DNA from: Dolomedes plantarius
Taxonomy: Eukaryota > Arthropoda > Arachnida > Araneae > Dolomedidae
Length of the DNA stretch: 64,000 bases
Direction of reading: 5' to 3'
Assembly (NCBI GenBank): GCA_907164885.2
Contig: OU015496.1
Coordinates: 180,636,754-180,700,753 of the forward strand
Part shown: positions 10,713 through 24,696 of the stretch, in pieces
How the letters are laid out: every line of letters begins with the position of its first letter
How positions within the stretch are numbered: the stretch's first letter is position 1
Translations under genes and position numbers: made by a program
Notes under the pieces: model-generated
Seen by the model: the letters and a program-made list of their open reading frames with translations, nothing else
Told to the model about the DNA's origin: nothing
The model's database searches: none

Positions 10713-11046
10713 GCGTAGGATTACTTATCGTTGCTTACCTATTATCTTTTTTTAAATTTTTAAATTTATTTTTTTATTATTATATTTATTTTTTTTATTT
10801 ATTATATATTTTATTTATTTTTATTTATTTATTATTATTTTTATTTTTAATTTATTTATTTATTTTTTTTAAATTTATTTATTTATTTTTTTTTTCAATT
10901 TTTTATTTTTTATTTTCGCATTTTGGTATTTTTCTGTTTAACTGTTTACTGCTACTGCGTTGGGCACGCTGCCAAAATTATAACTCGCGACGAACTCTGA
11001 TTTTTTTCTTTCCGGAGGACCGTTATTGAGGAACGTAATCCTACGT
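10713..11046. mobile_element. Possible MITE enclosing a T-rich low-complexity tract
   Basis: GCGTAGGATTAC at 10713-10724 is matched in inverted form by GTAATCCTACG at 11035-11045, with TTA at both outer edges (10710-10712; 11046-11048, allowing one base of slack). This would be a Harbinger-like 3-bp target. The interior is largely a (TTTA)n/T-rich run (about 10741-10915). Short arms and low complexity make this tentative. Confidence 0.45.
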
Positions 11047-12064
11047 TAAAACTAAAAACATGCAACTTCTTAAAATCACACAGAAAAGTAAACATTTGCA
11101 ACTCATTTAAAACAAAGCAATTGTGGTTCTTCTCCAGGCTGCGTTTGCGAACAACCCGTAGTGAAAATCATGCCCAATGTTCCCCAGTCGCTATAATTAC
11201 TCGTTCGAAGCTAGCTGCAGTTTATTTAATTTCATTGTCGATTAAGAAAGTTGCGTGTTGTTGTTTAAGGTAAAATTTGAAAAAAAAAGTAAAAGAGTAA
11301 AAATTTGAAAAGTGTATAAAGTTTAAAGTTAAATCAAAGTTTTGCGAAATGGAAAGAATGAATAACAATTGAATTTTTATTGATGTTACATTTTATGCGG
11401 AGAGTTAAAACGGGATAAAGGATTTAATAAGCAAGGAGGTACACATTGTAGAATTAAGTTGGACTCTGAAGTGAACGAACGGTCAACTTTTTCGCATTAA
11501 ATTCTTTGCTTTTCGGGCCACTCTGACATGCGGTCTTGTTATTGACAGAATTATTTGATTCGTTTCTTTATCTGCACCCATGAATGTCAATACATACGTA
11601 CACAGTTTTTGTAGTAGTTCACAGTGTTATGTCTCGTGCTACTTTTTTTCTCGTTGCTTTTTATATATCAGTAGGAATACCGGAGCCATTCAAACGAAAG
11701 AGCTCATGACTAGCTATATTTTCATCTACAAGATTAAAATGAAACTCAATGGTCTACTATAATACAAATATAGATGAGTGTTTAATTACAGCGATTAAAA
11801 AAAGAAAATTCTGTAAAATCTAACCTCTAACTTGCCATTTAGGTAGCTTACCACAGATAAGTTAATCCATTTCAGAATTTGACAGTATGCTTTCATACAA
11901 AAATATATAAATAAATAAATAAATAAGAATTTTCCACCTTTATAGTCATGAAATTTCAATCACTTATCAATATTACGCAGATATTACATATTTTAACAAA
12001 AAAAATATTGTTAAATAAATTAAAAAATTTTAAAAATCGTTTAAAATTAAGAATTTGGTGTTCA
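11047..12064. other. No gene seen
   Basis: AT-rich with A-runs near 11280 and a short (AAAT)n near 11908-11926. The 60-codon frame at 11580-11762 is featureless. Confidence 0.55.
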
Positions 12065-12778
12065 TCTATTTATAAAAACAGTTCCGTAACTGACTGACTG
12101 ACTGACAGATAACAGACAGACCAAACCGCTGGACCTAAAGGGCTGAAATTTTGCATGGCGATTCTTCTTATAGTGAAAGGGAGAGATTTTTAAAAATTCT
12201 TCTTAGATTTTTTTAAATTAAAATTTTAAGCTGTTTTTGTAACATTCTTAAAAGTTTGCATTTAAAATAATAATCAGAGGATTATAAAAATTTTCATCAA
12301 GAGAAAGATCATAAAAATTCCTTTAAAAGGAAATCTTTTTCGAATCTTTGCTTCCATTTTCTGATTTTTGGTGAATTTTTTTAAAGATTAATTTTTAGAA
12401 TTCAATTTATTAAATGCTGATCACGTGGTTTCTTTTCTTTTTGTGATACTTTATTTTGCATGGCGCTTTTTTGCACTTTATTTTACATGGCAATTTAAAT
12501 TAATTTTGCGTCACGTGCATAACAACGAAATAGACAAAAAATAATATTTTTTTTTCTTGCTAATACGGCAGACGATTGGACATTATCCAAAAAAATATTA
12601 AAATACAATAAAAGAAATGTTCCTCAAACTGTACCATATTCTTTAGTATATTCTATTAGATATAATTTGAATATTTTCTTCTTCATTATCTTGTCTATAA
12701 AAAATCCGTTACAATTTTTTCATAAATATATTTTTCATTTTTTTTACATCAATTGCATACATTGATCGTTGTATTTAT

Positions 12779-12811
<33 letters not shown>

Positions 12812-12883
12812 TTGGCATTAATTACATCGACCGTTGTATTTAATTTGAATGTACTCCGTAGCAAAGTACGAGTTTTCAGCTAG
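12065..12883 (+). mobile_element. Non-autonomous Helitron, copy 2 (most diverged)
   Basis: It starts A|TCTATTTATAAAAACAG and ends CAGCTAG|T, with the shared block ACTGACTGACTGACAGATAA just inside the 5' end. The 3' hairpin is decayed (CCGTAGCAAAGTACGA at 12856-12871), so this copy is probably older than copies 1 and 3. The internal CATTGACCGTTGTATTTA-type repeats are present, and a (TA)n has expanded between two of them (about 12779-12802). Confidence 0.85.
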
Positions 12884-14180
12884 TTTAGTATAATTGTGAT
12901 GTTTGTATAGCCATTTACAAATAGAAACTATTAAGTTAAGAAATTGATACTGTCAAAGAATGTATGTACGTGGATAAGTACGAAATTCATTTTATATATC
13001 AGCTTCGAGATTATAAAAAAAAAAAAAAATTCCTTGCATAAAGACAATTTTAACGATACGGCAATAAAATGGAATTGCATGATAAAGCGAGAGCATTTTG
13101 TCTGCTATATTAACGGAAAATCCATTATGTTATAAATACATAAACACATAGTTGCACCGTATTAGCGTAATTCTATTGCCTTATCTTAATACAAATAGAA
13201 TAGCTGAAAAACATCATTCAAACGATACCAATAATACATCCCAACACTCATTTTAAATAATAAAGTAGTTCGGACTCTTTGACACAGACGATGAAAAAAA
13301 GCGCACTTTTTTTCTAACAGCACTTATTACAGCAATTATTCCCCCGATACAAACACATCATAATTATTTTTCTAATGGCTGCAAGATTGTCCGTGAACAT
13401 TTTCGGGAAATAATAAAACCCCATTCTTCATTCAGTACCTAACCGAGGACAGGTTAAACAAAAAGCAAAAAAAAAAAAGACACGAAAGTCATTAGATCTA
13501 TTTCGTCCCGATAGGGAGAATTTAAAATGAGATAGCATCGCCACTTTTTGGCAGCTTGGCGACGAGCACCACTTTCTTTTAATAAGCAGATAAGAGGAGG
13601 CAGCTGAAAGATTTACAGGTTCTCGGTTTGTTTGTTTGATGATAAGTATTTCGAAACGAAAAGTAAACATATTTTATTTTCTTTACTACTCTCTTAAGTG
13701 TTAGGAAAGATAGAGAAGCATCCATCAACTGTTCAATACTTTCAGTAGTGACAAGAATTACAGCTTATTTATGAGCATTAAAATAATGCGTAGGATGCTG
13801 TAAAAACATAAAATGAATAACATTACTTAGACGGTCACCGATATTTATGAAAATAGGGCAAGGGATGTATAACTAATATAAAAAAATATTAAGATAAAAA
13901 AAATAGATGATATGAATATCTCTTTATGATCAGCAGATAACAGATACGAAAATATTTTATGATAATATTGATGTTTTTAAAAATTTGCTAACACCACTTG
14001 TAAACGTACGAATATTTGCTAATAGAACATGCAACGTACAGAAAATAATCTCCCTATTTCATTCGCTTCATACCACTCATTAACAGAATTTTTATTTCGT
14101 AATCTTTTATAATTATTCTATGAATAAAGTTTAAAATATCTCCATAAGAAGAGTTTTATGTCTCCCCACATATGTATCTA
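12884..14180. other. No gene seen
   Basis: AT-rich. Frames at 12944-13135 and 13428-13670 (minus) have no recognisable domain. Confidence 0.55.
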
Positions 14181-14812
<632 letters not shown>

Positions 14813-14828
14813 TACATGTACATATACA

Positions 14829-14982
14829 CAGTGAAACTTCTCTAGTCGGCCACCCCTGTAAACGGTCACATTTTGTTCAGAACAGATTAAAGATTCCATA
14901 GAAGCCAATGTTATGAAATAAACCCCTTTCCACGACCACATTTTTGGAACCATTGGTGGCCTATTTAGAGAAGTTTCACCTT
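14829..14982. mobile_element. Pogo/Tigger-type MITE
   Basis: CAGTGAAACTTCTCTAGTCG at the left is matched inverted at the right (GGTGAAACTTCTCTA, then TAGGCCACC). About 154 bp. The same terminal motif occurs at 83 and, diverged, at 49698. The target site is not clear because the last bases of the right terminus differ. Confidence 0.65.
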
Positions 14983-15049
14983 ATATATGGTCTGTCTGTG
15001 TGTGTATGTACACATACACATTCCATTTTTAATCCTAGCCTTGAAAATA

Positions 15050-15569
15050 CGAGGGATGGAACTTTAACAGTGGCAACACTGTTGTAGAGCCCCCACACAG
15101 CAGAACCCGGGAAAGCAGCTTACACCACACGTACGTCACATACCTGCCATACCTCAGTGCGAATGCGCTCTCCCCACAAATATCACAAGCCTGAACAGTG
15201 ACAGGATGAACACAGTCATGTTTTAGTTACCGGTCTATCATACGAAATAATTTGTTGCATCGTACTGATGGAAGAAAATGCTTGTGCGCACACTGTAGCT
15301 GACGTGTTTGTTCGTTGGGGTTTTCTCTACCATCCCCCATATTCCCCGAAGATGAAGGAACAGATCCAGGGATTCTGCAGGCTGTAGACCGCTCCATTCG
15401 AAGGATCAACATATCAGATGCTGCTAACGGTATCCCGCAGCTTCCAGAACGTTAGCAACGGGTGCTAAATAATGCTGGTTACTACTTTGAAGGGCTATAA
15501 AAGTTTCTCCCTGTAACTCTTCTGTATACTTTGTACATACCTAGTTGCCACTATTGAAATTCCATCCAA
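15050..15569. mobile_element. Mariner-like non-autonomous element
   Basis: The left end GGATGGAACTTTAACAGTGG and the right end, read inverted as GGATGGAATTTCAATAGTGG, are flanked by TA at 15048-15049 and 15570-15571. TA duplications and TIRs of about 28 bases fit Tc1/mariner. The 61-codon minus frame at 15227-15412 inside it shows no recognisable transposase motif. Confidence 0.6.
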
Positions 15570-16225
15570 TATGTAGATTGTTAAATGTCATGCACGTGTT
15601 TTTCAATAGTATTTTCATTTCAAAAAACAATTATTTTCTCAGCAACAGACATCCATATTTTATTGCTCTTTAAAAAATTAACTACTGAAAATTTCATTAA
15701 AGTTTAAAAAACTACACGCTCTTTATTTGAACGTCTACTTTAATATGAAAAAAAATACGTTTGTTTATCTGTGATTAAAAAAAATACCAAGATAAATATT
15801 CCCCATAGATTAACATTGATAGCGAGGATCTGTGAAGTTAACTAATGCCCCTCCCGGGTAAAAATTACAAAATTCTGTTTATTTAAATTCCCTGTTGGGC
15901 TCAAAATTTTCATCTCCAAAGTCAATTTTAATATCATAAATAAAATACAGCAATTAGAATACAGGATCAGTGACCTTTATCTAAAATTTCGCGATGTTTC
16001 AAGCCCCGACGTGACGTTACTAGTGGAAAAATTCTACACCTGACATAACTAATTATTATTGTATGAATGCTATGCCATACACTTTATTGTTAGGATAAGT
16101 CATTAGGTGTACGAAAAACGATTACTTATTAGTAGCATACGTATTTAAAGTCAAGATTCAGGGTGGTGGGAAAAAAAAAAAATTTGTTTGAATATACTGA
16201 CAGCTGTGGTTTTGACACCTCACAT
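15570..16225. other. No gene seen
   Basis: AT-rich with short A-runs. No coding or repeat structure noticed. Confidence 0.55.
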
Positions 16226-17128
16226 CAGGGGTCGGCAACCTTTTTTACTAGGAGAGCATATTTAATAAAGCGTCCACACACATGCTGAACTGCAGAGCAT
16301 TCTGCGGGGAAAACAGTTATTTATAGGGCAGAGCGCTCTGCAGCGATCCCTCGTCAGCGCGGTTTTTCACAGTTCATCAAAGAGACACGAGGGACCTTGG
16401 GGAGGGGGGTTCTAAATGGGGGAATGTCTGGAAGACAGTCTAGTGTTCATTCACACATCGCTTTGGAATAGCAGGGGGGAGGAACATGACTAATCGACCC
16501 CAAAATGTGTCAAGAGGAGTCGGGGGGGGGGGTGATTACTGCATATGCGCTCTGCTTATATGTGGATGCACCATCAGAAATGCGCGAGTTCGGCGGGCAC
16601 TGCTGAATGAAGAGGTGGATTGAGGGTTAATATTTAAACAGGAAAATATAAATGCGACAAAAAATTTTAATACATAAATTCAAATTTTAATTTAAACAAA
16701 ATAATCTTAAAATTGATAATTAATGCGGTATTTGACATTGCCAATCTGCCGCCAACTCGTTGTAATGTGGCACATAAGTTGCATTCCCAGTTCTCAGACA
16801 TTGGTCCAAATGAGTGTCAATGAGGCTTGATCGGTACTTTGATTTTAAGTATTTCATATTGCAAAGATTCAGAAGCATATGTTGATGCGCAAAGAGATTT
16901 CAACTGCAAAGCAGGAAAAATAAGCTGACCCACAGCGAGGGGAGAGCGACGCTGTCGAGAGAGCAGACTGCTCAGTTTTTGATTTTTACGGTTTTACGAT
17001 TTAAAAATTTTTTTACTAAATTTATTCATTACAACTACGAGCTTTTGATGTTCAAATATCTAAAATTTAGCTATCTGAACGGCTGTCACTTTAAAACTGT
17101 TTCGTGGGCATCGCGGTGCTGATCCCTA
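16226..17128 (-). mobile_element. Degenerate hAT element with transposase C-terminal remnant
   Basis: The left terminus CAGGGGTCGGCAACC is matched by an inverted, decayed right terminus (TAGGGATCAGCACC). Flanks CCTCACAT (16218-16225) and CCTTACAT (17129-17136) agree at 7 of 8 bases, an 8-bp hAT duplication. The minus strand encodes the end of a hAT transposase (16720-16921). 903 bp, an internal deletion derivative. Confidence 0.82.
16720..16921 (-). pseudogene. hAT transposase C-terminal (dimerisation) region, frameshifted
   Basis: Read on the minus strand, about 65 codons survive: a first part with LCASTYASESL, a one-base frameshift near 16865, then NMKYLKSKYRSSL, HLDQCLRTG, PHYNELAADWQCQIPH and a stop at 16722-16720. 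This is the C-terminal pattern of hAT transposases of the ZBED5/GTF2IRD2-like group (FGSTYxCExLFSxMKxxKSKxRSxLxDxHL). The family's usual Cys before Glu is Ser here. It is too short and broken for an open-frame search to find. Confidence 0.78.
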
Positions 17129-17136
17129 CCTTACAT

Positions 17137-18060
17137 TATTTATAAAACAGTACGCACAAAATTTGTTTCATGCACATAATTGGGGCTAATAGTTGAATAT
17201 ATATGTTCAGACTACATATAAAAGGGGTATATGAAGCATACCTAAATTTTGTGTTTTAACTATGCCTTGATCCCCTCCTAAAAAAAATATGCAAATGTTC
17301 CAAAAATCTAGTAAAATCTTTGCTATGATTTTTTTTTTTTTTTTGGCCTCGAGGCATTACTGATAAGGTATCCCATCGAGTATTTTTTTACAAGAACAAT
17401 TTCTTAGCAGGAACAAAATACCAGTTTGTTATCCCGCCTTTATCACAAAAACTGATGGTAGTTACTTTCTAACAGAGCACGCTTCAGTACTTCGCATACA
17501 CGCATTAAATATTCTTGATTGATCGGATAAACCCCCCCCCCCCCCTAAAGGCTCGTTGTTTTCAGAAATATAAAAAATTATGAGCTCTTAAAGTATTTTT
17601 AAGGACCCGTTGTAACATTTTTAAGGACTCCAAACATTATATAAAATACGTTTTATTTCAAAAATACTTTATTAAAAAACATGTTTTATTTTCAGGCATT
17701 TAAAAATATATTAATATTAGGATTACGACCCCACGATAATTTTGTCTAAAATATCAACTTCATAAATTCATAATATTAATAATTATGTTATGAAATAACC
17801 TTTAGAGGTTGAAGAGTGTTAGGTATTTCCTGCATTTAAGTATCAGTTTACACGGGGAAGCTCTGTCAAAACGAATGATAGAAGCAAATTACTAATTTTG
17901 TTTTATATTTTGGAGAGAGGAGGTGAGAGGGATAATATCAAATAAGCTTTCTCGTCGTGAATACCAGTACAAACACAACTCACACACTAGAAGAAAAAAA
18001 ATTATATATCAACAATTTCCTAGAGCAAATCGTTGACTGAAATAAATTGATTTATTAACC
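17137..18060. other. No gene seen; homopolymer runs
   Basis: AT-rich with a T-run at about 17331-17344 and a C-run of about 15 at 17530-17545. Nothing coding. Confidence 0.55.
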
Positions 18061-18065
18061 TTTTC

Positions 18066-18066
<1 letters not shown>

Positions 18067-18097
<31 letters not shown>

Positions 18098-18099
18098 AA

Positions 18100-18143
<44 letters not shown>
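18067..18143. repeat. (CA)n/(TA)n compound microsatellite
   Basis: About nine CA units followed by TA repeats with small interruptions. Confidence 0.95.
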
Positions 18144-18146
<3 letters not shown>

Positions 18147-20048
18147 GCTATCCCACCCCGTAAGGAAAAGGTTAACTTTCCAAGGTCGGGAATGTGAAAA
18201 AAACAGTAGGGACCTTCAATGTAATAAAATACGTACTACTACTTAAAAAAAAGCACTTTTTTGAGGGCCTCATAAACAGTGAGAGAAAATAAGAAATCGA
18301 TCCTTTAGGACTTCAGAGAACCGTACCAACCCTACCCCCACCCTTCTTACTCTGTCTCAAATTAATAGAATCCCCAACGATTTACTGACACGTACTTTTC
18401 CCCAGCTTGATAGAGACAGCTTTCCCCAACTTGATAGAGACAGCATTTGAAATGGAAAGCAGCATTTTCAAATTCCAAAAGAAACTCCGAAGACCATAAA
18501 CCCTTTTCGTGCGCTGTGCCGCCTACCGAGGAACAATTACCGTAGTAATTGACTCTCTCACTACTGCCGTGGAAGTTCTTTTAAGCAGTATATCACGGCT
18601 CCAAGAGGGATGGAGTGATTGTAAAGCCAAGGACGGGAGGCAACAGAGAGCGGCTTTGAGCGATGAAAAGGTGGACTCCGCGGTAAATAGAGACGGACCG
18701 GGGTAAATGAGTTTTTTTAAGATACGGTGGAGATTTCACTTAAAACGAACCCATTGTCTTTTTCTCTCCAATATCGATTGAATGGCGCGATAAATTCTTT
18801 GCGGAGGTGTCAGATTTCACCCTATTCGACGGTCATGGACCTTGCGACAAAGATCAGACACTTCGCAACCATTCTGGACCCCTATTGTGGCGATTCCCAG
18901 AAGCGGGGGTATCCTCGAGTCCTTGAATACAACCAAATTTTCAGACCCTCTCAAACCAATTTAGAAACGGACTCTTTAACTAGTAAGTAAACTGCGTGGA
19001 GGCCCCTAATTGCCGGAGGCGCGTGTCTCGTGCAACTAAGCAGTAATCCGCCTCGGGTAATTCCGGCAACAAAACCTGAAATAGCGCATATAGATTGGTG
19101 GAGAGTTCTCTGCCTGCAGACCCCCGACTCCTGTCATCACATTAGTCACGGTAACATTAGACACGGTATTTAGAACCACCCCCATTCCCGCCCCCAAGGT
19201 TTCTCTGATCTGGTGTCTCCCCCGACCCCGCTCGACACCATTTGACCCGCTGACCCCCCACCCTTTCTTTGATGGACCGCCAGAGGAGGCGATCCACGCA
19301 TAGTACAGAGTACAGAGTGAACATAAATCACTGGATTCCCCAAGCACAGGCAGAGAACTCTGCACCAATGTATATGCACCAAAAGATATTTACCGGGGTA
19401 CCACAACCTTGATATGAAACTGCAAAATGGTGTTAAAGTAAACCTTTGGGGGAGGGGGTGGGCTGTCACACTGTTCCCCAAACTAATTTTTTACAATTAA
19501 AATATAACAATATGGAGATATGAGAATATGGACGAAAGAACCCATTCTATGACATGAAAGCAAAGAAGTTTTAAAGAAATTGTTATCATTTATCTACTGA
19601 ATAGTTTTCAAAACTTATTTTTCTCTCGAATAACGGCGTTTTGGTTTTAAGTCATTTACGACATGCTTCCACGAATTCTGACCGTTCTTTAGAATATCCA
19701 GGGTAGACGAAAGTGTGTGTGTGTGGAGGGGGGGGGGGATATTCCCTAGACTCGTGAAAGAAGCTCACAGGAACCTTAACCTCGATTCAGGCAGGCTCTC
19801 GACGTCTCTCGGAAGATATGATCATCGATGAGAGGTTTTAAATTGCCATAATCACGATTCCGTTCTTATATTATCGATCAGTCGTATCAGTTGGCATTAT
19901 GTCCGATTGCTCAAAAGAAGGCTCTAGTTGCCCATAAAAGACAGATCTGATTTTCGCAGTTTATTGGAACTTAGACGAAAAAGACGGCAGATGAGATCAA
20001 CAAGCTGTAACATCCACGTCATTATCAAAGATAGATGGGGAGTTTTGA
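18144..20048. other. GC-richer stretch, no gene recognised
   Basis: This region is noticeably less AT-rich than its surroundings, especially 18480-19460. It contains a 2-copy tandem of about 26 bases (CCCCAACTTGATAGAGACAG core) at about 18393-18444. Open frames at 18509-18706, 18727-18990 and overlapping minus frames at 19036-19481 show no family signature. It could contain regulatory sequence, but I have no direct evidence. Confidence 0.4.
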
Positions 20049-20056
20049 CCCTAGAC

Positions 20057-20658
20057 CAAGGTTGGGCAACCTTTTGGAGACTGCGTGCCAAAATCGGCCA
20101 AATCTCTGACACAAAATTTTTCCACGCGCCAAACAAAATTTCTTGAGAACATATAATTTGATATCTTCTTATTTGATTTGCAAGTGATAATGTAAATCAT
20201 GTAAAACAACTGAATGAAAAAAAATTGCTACAGGTTTTCAAGAAAAAAGTTTTTGTGAATATTTTGTAATAGCCTGTAAGTATAATTTTAACTGTCATAC
20301 ATATTAACACAATTTAAAGACACTATTATTAGTAACAACACAAAAAGTTAACGCTAACTGTTATACATTTTTTTTCGATTTAAAAGTCATTATTTTCCCC
20401 AGTTATACATTTGTATGAAACAGAGTAAAAGGGGTTATTATAGATAATCTTTTACTGATTTTAAATACCTTATAAATGATGCATAAAAAATGATGTATAA
20501 AAAAGAAAATATGGATAATATTACTGTTGCAAGGTTTTTTAAATAGACATAATTAGGTGCTAATTGAAAATAAATTTGACAAGGACTTGTTTTGCGTGAC
20601 AGGAACAAGTCATCAGCGTGCCACATTTGGCACGCGTGCTAAGGGTTGCCCACCCCTG
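20057..20658. mobile_element. hAT MITE with 8-bp duplication CCCTAGAC
   Basis: The left terminus CAAGGTTGGGCAACCTTTTG and the right terminus, read inverted as CAGGGGTGGGCAACCCTTAG, are flanked by perfect CCCTAGAC at 20049-20056 and 20659-20666. GCGTGCCA motifs mirror each other just inside both ends. 602 bp, AT-rich interior, no transposase frame. Confidence 0.92.
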
Positions 20659-20673
20659 CCCTAGACCCTTCCC

Positions 20674-20760
20674 CGAAGCTGTATCTTTGGGGCTGTATCT
20701 TTGGAGCTGTATCTTCGGAGCTGTATCTTTGGGGCTATCCCGAAGCTGTATCTTTGGGGA
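20674..20760. repeat. Short minisatellite, unit about 17 bp
   Basis: Five degenerate units around AGCTGTATCTTTGGGG, beginning 8 bp after the right target duplication of the hAT MITE. Confidence 0.85.
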
Positions 20761-23700
20761 TTCGAATCTTTTGCTTTTTGTAAGGGTGTTTTAAACCATT
20801 CATAATAGGCCTGACGCAATTGGTATGAATAAGCCCTCATTGCAGTAAAAGGCCATCTGTAGCTCTCTAAAAACCAATGGGTTTACGTAGGAGTACAACT
20901 TGCAAAATTTGCTGCAATTGTGATAGTACTGTATTTGGAGACATCTGCCTTAACAAGATTTTATCCTTGGTGATGAGCTAATTGCATTTCTGAAGAACTT
21001 AATCAGTTAGAAATTTAACGAGTCCACAATTTACACAAAAAGAGTCTTTCATTGCTTTTGTAAACGAGACCTTCCGATAAAACCTTGCACCAATTAATAA
21101 AGATAGCATCTAAATAAGGCAGGATAGTTCTTCAGCTGATAAAAAGTCTCCCATAACAGGAGGCCGGATAGCAGAAATTTAACATTCAACTCTCTCAGTG
21201 TGACCTTTTAGGGTTATCCGCATCTAGTTTAGTCTTTATTACTTTTTCTCTACCTGCTTACACGTAATAACAGTGTTCAAAAGATCAGATAATGGATATA
21301 AGTTTTATAGAATATATGAATAGACAGAAAAAAGAATAGAATAAGCAACAGAAGTCATTATATTACATTTTCCAATTGTTCAGGAAAATGAAATGGCTGA
21401 AACTTAGACGGATATCCTTCGTGGAAATCGTCACGGGTAATGCTGTCTTGTTTTGCATTTTCTCATTTGTATACAGGAAGACAAGATGTCTACAGATATA
21501 AACAGCAAACGTTAGGACAGATAATAAATATCTGGAAGATAATAGGTTTAATCCACAGCTTCTGATAAACAGCTAAAGCTATTATCCAAATTACCCTAAA
21601 TTCAGCTTTTATAATAGAGGAATCTCTTCCTTGTAATATTTAACGGGTACAATAGTCAACGACAGTATAATTTTTACTTAGTTCAACAAGCGATTCAAAA
21701 TCAGAATAACGATTTTATTTTTCTATTTTAAAATTAGGTGAGCAAGATATAAGACTCAGCTACAAGTATTTTTTAAGCCTGCTATCGAGCTTTACAATCA
21801 ACATTTTGGAAGTGATTTCCAAAAAAAAATTTCATACTAAGAAGGAAAGTAGTAGGCACCCTACCTACTACTCCCTAAATAGTATGTTGGGATGTAGTAG
21901 AAATTTCTGTGCGTTGTAGATCTAAAATAAAATCTAGTACAAAAAATCTATCACACATAACATTTTGTTTTATTGTACACCTGCATTCATGGTAATCCTG
22001 ATCAGTGGAAATAGTACTGCAAAGAAATTTCATGGTGCGGTACTAAATGGAACTGATTTTTCACACTCTTTGGAAAGAAGATCCAATCTTTGTTGTATGG
22101 CTCATAATTCAGTCCCATTTAAGCATAACAGAGACGCATTCATCTCTATTTTGTGTGTCCAATACCGACAAAAAGAAACGATTCGGTTCCTCTAGGAGTC
22201 ACGTGGGTGGTGACGGCCCTCATCCACCCCCATCAACCCACACGCCCAGAAAACCTAGAATGGAGCCCCACAAAAGCTCCCCGTGCCTTCATTGCCAAAT
22301 ACCTGAAGCCAAAGGGCAACCTTTCAGGAAACCCCACGTGAGGCCCCACTCCCCCAGTGGCGATAAAGGAAAAAAACGATTAGAACACACCACTTGAGGT
22401 GATTTTTTTTCTTTCTCTCTCTCTCTCCTCTTTCTTTTCTTTCGAGAGGTACTTCAGACAGCGTTTTTATTTTTAGGAAGCGGAGAAGAGAATTGTGAAG
22501 CGGCGGCATTTTTACTTTGACCCGCCCGTTTCTGGAACATGACTATTTGGAAGAAGAAGGCAGGGAGCTTATTCGCTCCGTCTCTAAATTAATAGAGATG
22601 GGAATGGGAAGTATGATTGCTATGGCGAGCACACGTAACTGTAAACAGCGAAGCTCTGGCTAGGGTCATTAAACCCACGTGCGCTGCTTCTCTTTATTTA
22701 TGGCTATGCTTTGTTCTCCCTTTTTCCAATATGCATTTCTTTAGGAAATGAGCAGAAACCGTATTAACAAAACTCATTACTCGAAAGTTGTGGAGAACAG
22801 AAAAATAGAAATGCTCAGCATCATTAGATGTGATCGTCTTTGTGGTCTCTGGAGATAGATGTGATTGTTTCTATACGTTTGTAAGTTGTCCATAGAAACA
22901 ATACCAACCTAATGCTCCCCGGCCTGAAAAAAAATTATATTTATTAGACTGAAATTAGTAGCCAATATTTATTTCAGATTTGTTAAAGCTGTGTGTTTCT
23001 CAGCTTCCGTATTTACAGAGTTTGGCCTGATTTAAATTCAACTACTTAAAATGTGCCAGACAGAGCCCGACCTAGCTACAAGGCCTTACGTAGAGGGGGG
23101 GGGGATCTATGTCGGTATAGATCTAACTACCTTGGGAACTACTTTGCCACCAGAATTTAAAATGCTATTCAATTATAGTTAGGTAACTGTTATTCAAAAA
23201 GCGTCGAGTACCGATAAGGCTGACTGTTTTAATGTAGACTAGAATCATCCGAATAGGTGTATTCTTTAAACAGCAGAATCGAAAAATAAATGGATTAGCT
23301 GAATCCGAAGAGCCATTGGTGTGAAGTTGGATAACAAACGCCTTAACAGATTGGGTAATGAATGGATTTTAAGATGCTGGGTGTTTCTGTTTCTAGAGTC
23401 TGATCAGAGTCATATTCAACTACCAGCCGAACGCATCAGCGATAGCGTTGCGTTATTGTTGGGCAACTGGTACAATGCAAATAGTGCAGAGGGTCGAAGA
23501 CACTGATTCCCATAAAGCGGGTTAGTATTATCCGAAGAGGCATTAAAAAGGAAAACAAAAATAACTCGGTCGAAAGAGTCAATTCGCCGAATCTGAATAG
23601 TCACCTGCTAGTCGATCAGTGAATCAACTAGTTCTTAATAAATACCTGTTGACAATTTTGAACGGGAACATAAATGCCATAAAACACGCATCTTTCTCGT

Positions 23701-24696
23701 CAGTCGTGGACATTTTAATCATTCTTATTCATAGACGTTTGTTGTGAAGGATCCACAATTTGAACATTTTGTCTCCTTCCAACAGTAGCGCCATTTTGTT
23801 TTTTCCGTCAACACGTTTGCGGGTCATAAAACGGCCATATTGGAAAAAGGAGGAACTGCACCTGCACCAATTCATCCAAGAAACATCGAATCCCAAAATT
23901 CCTTAGGATGGGAGGAAGAAATTCTGGAGAGACTCAAGGGACAGCCAATTTTTGCGGAAATAAAAGTACCACGTGGGTCAACCGTGGGATGTCGGATCAT
24001 CCCTCCCACGAATAAAATACTCGAAACGGCAATAAATTTACGTGAGAAACCGACCTGGGGAGGGGTCAAAACCAAAAAGGGGGGGAAAATGACCCCCGAG
24101 TTTTTTTAGAGAAAAAACGACAAGAACTGAGACAGAGGGTCAGAGATTGTGTGGCGAGCTGTGAAAAAAGACCGGTGACTGCTGCGCAATGACCAGGAGA
24201 GGAGAGAAACGCCCCCGCTAAAGCGAGATGTCCGTTTTCAACCGCCAGCTCTGCACCTGCTGCCTCCACCGAAGGGCTCCATCATCTTCGTCCCATACCT
24301 GCGGCCTCCACCTGTAGAAATTTCCCCAACGACTCCATGCCATGCCCTGCTGCCTCATCAAAGGTCCCCAGGTTGGTCATTTCTCCCCTTTCAAATAGTG
24401 CTGGTTTTTTACATCGATTTTTGATAAACTGAACTTAATTTTGATAAACTGAACTTTATTGCGATCGACCCGTAATGGTTCTGTCGCAGGAAGCGGATAC
24501 AATATGGCCTAATTCTGATACAAACTATATATATATTCAAGATTTTCATTTATAATACTTAAAACTAACTTTTTGTATAATATTGTATAAGAAATGTTAT
24601 TATTTTATTTATAAACGCATCGTTACCTTTGGAGTTCACCTCCCAATTTTACACAACGCAATGGGGTATCCCTGGTAGCCCTCATAACAACGTTAG
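20761..24696. other. No gene recognised; local GC-richer patches
   Basis: It includes a (CT)n at about 22412-22430, a G-run at 23095-23104, GC-richer patches at 22190-22350 and 23830-24400, and a 2-copy tandem (TTGATAAACTGAACTT) near 24419-24460. Open frames at 21965-22397, 23321-23604 and 23840-24269 overlap on both strands without recognisable domains and are treated as fortuitous. Confidence 0.45.

Noticed and set aside
15227..15412. Frame inside the mariner-like element, checked for transposase
   Set aside because: No mariner signature (no DD34D-type motif or HTH pattern).
22047..22397. 116-codon proline- and histidine-rich frame
   Set aside because: Overlaps two other frames on the same strand, low complexity at the end, no domain.
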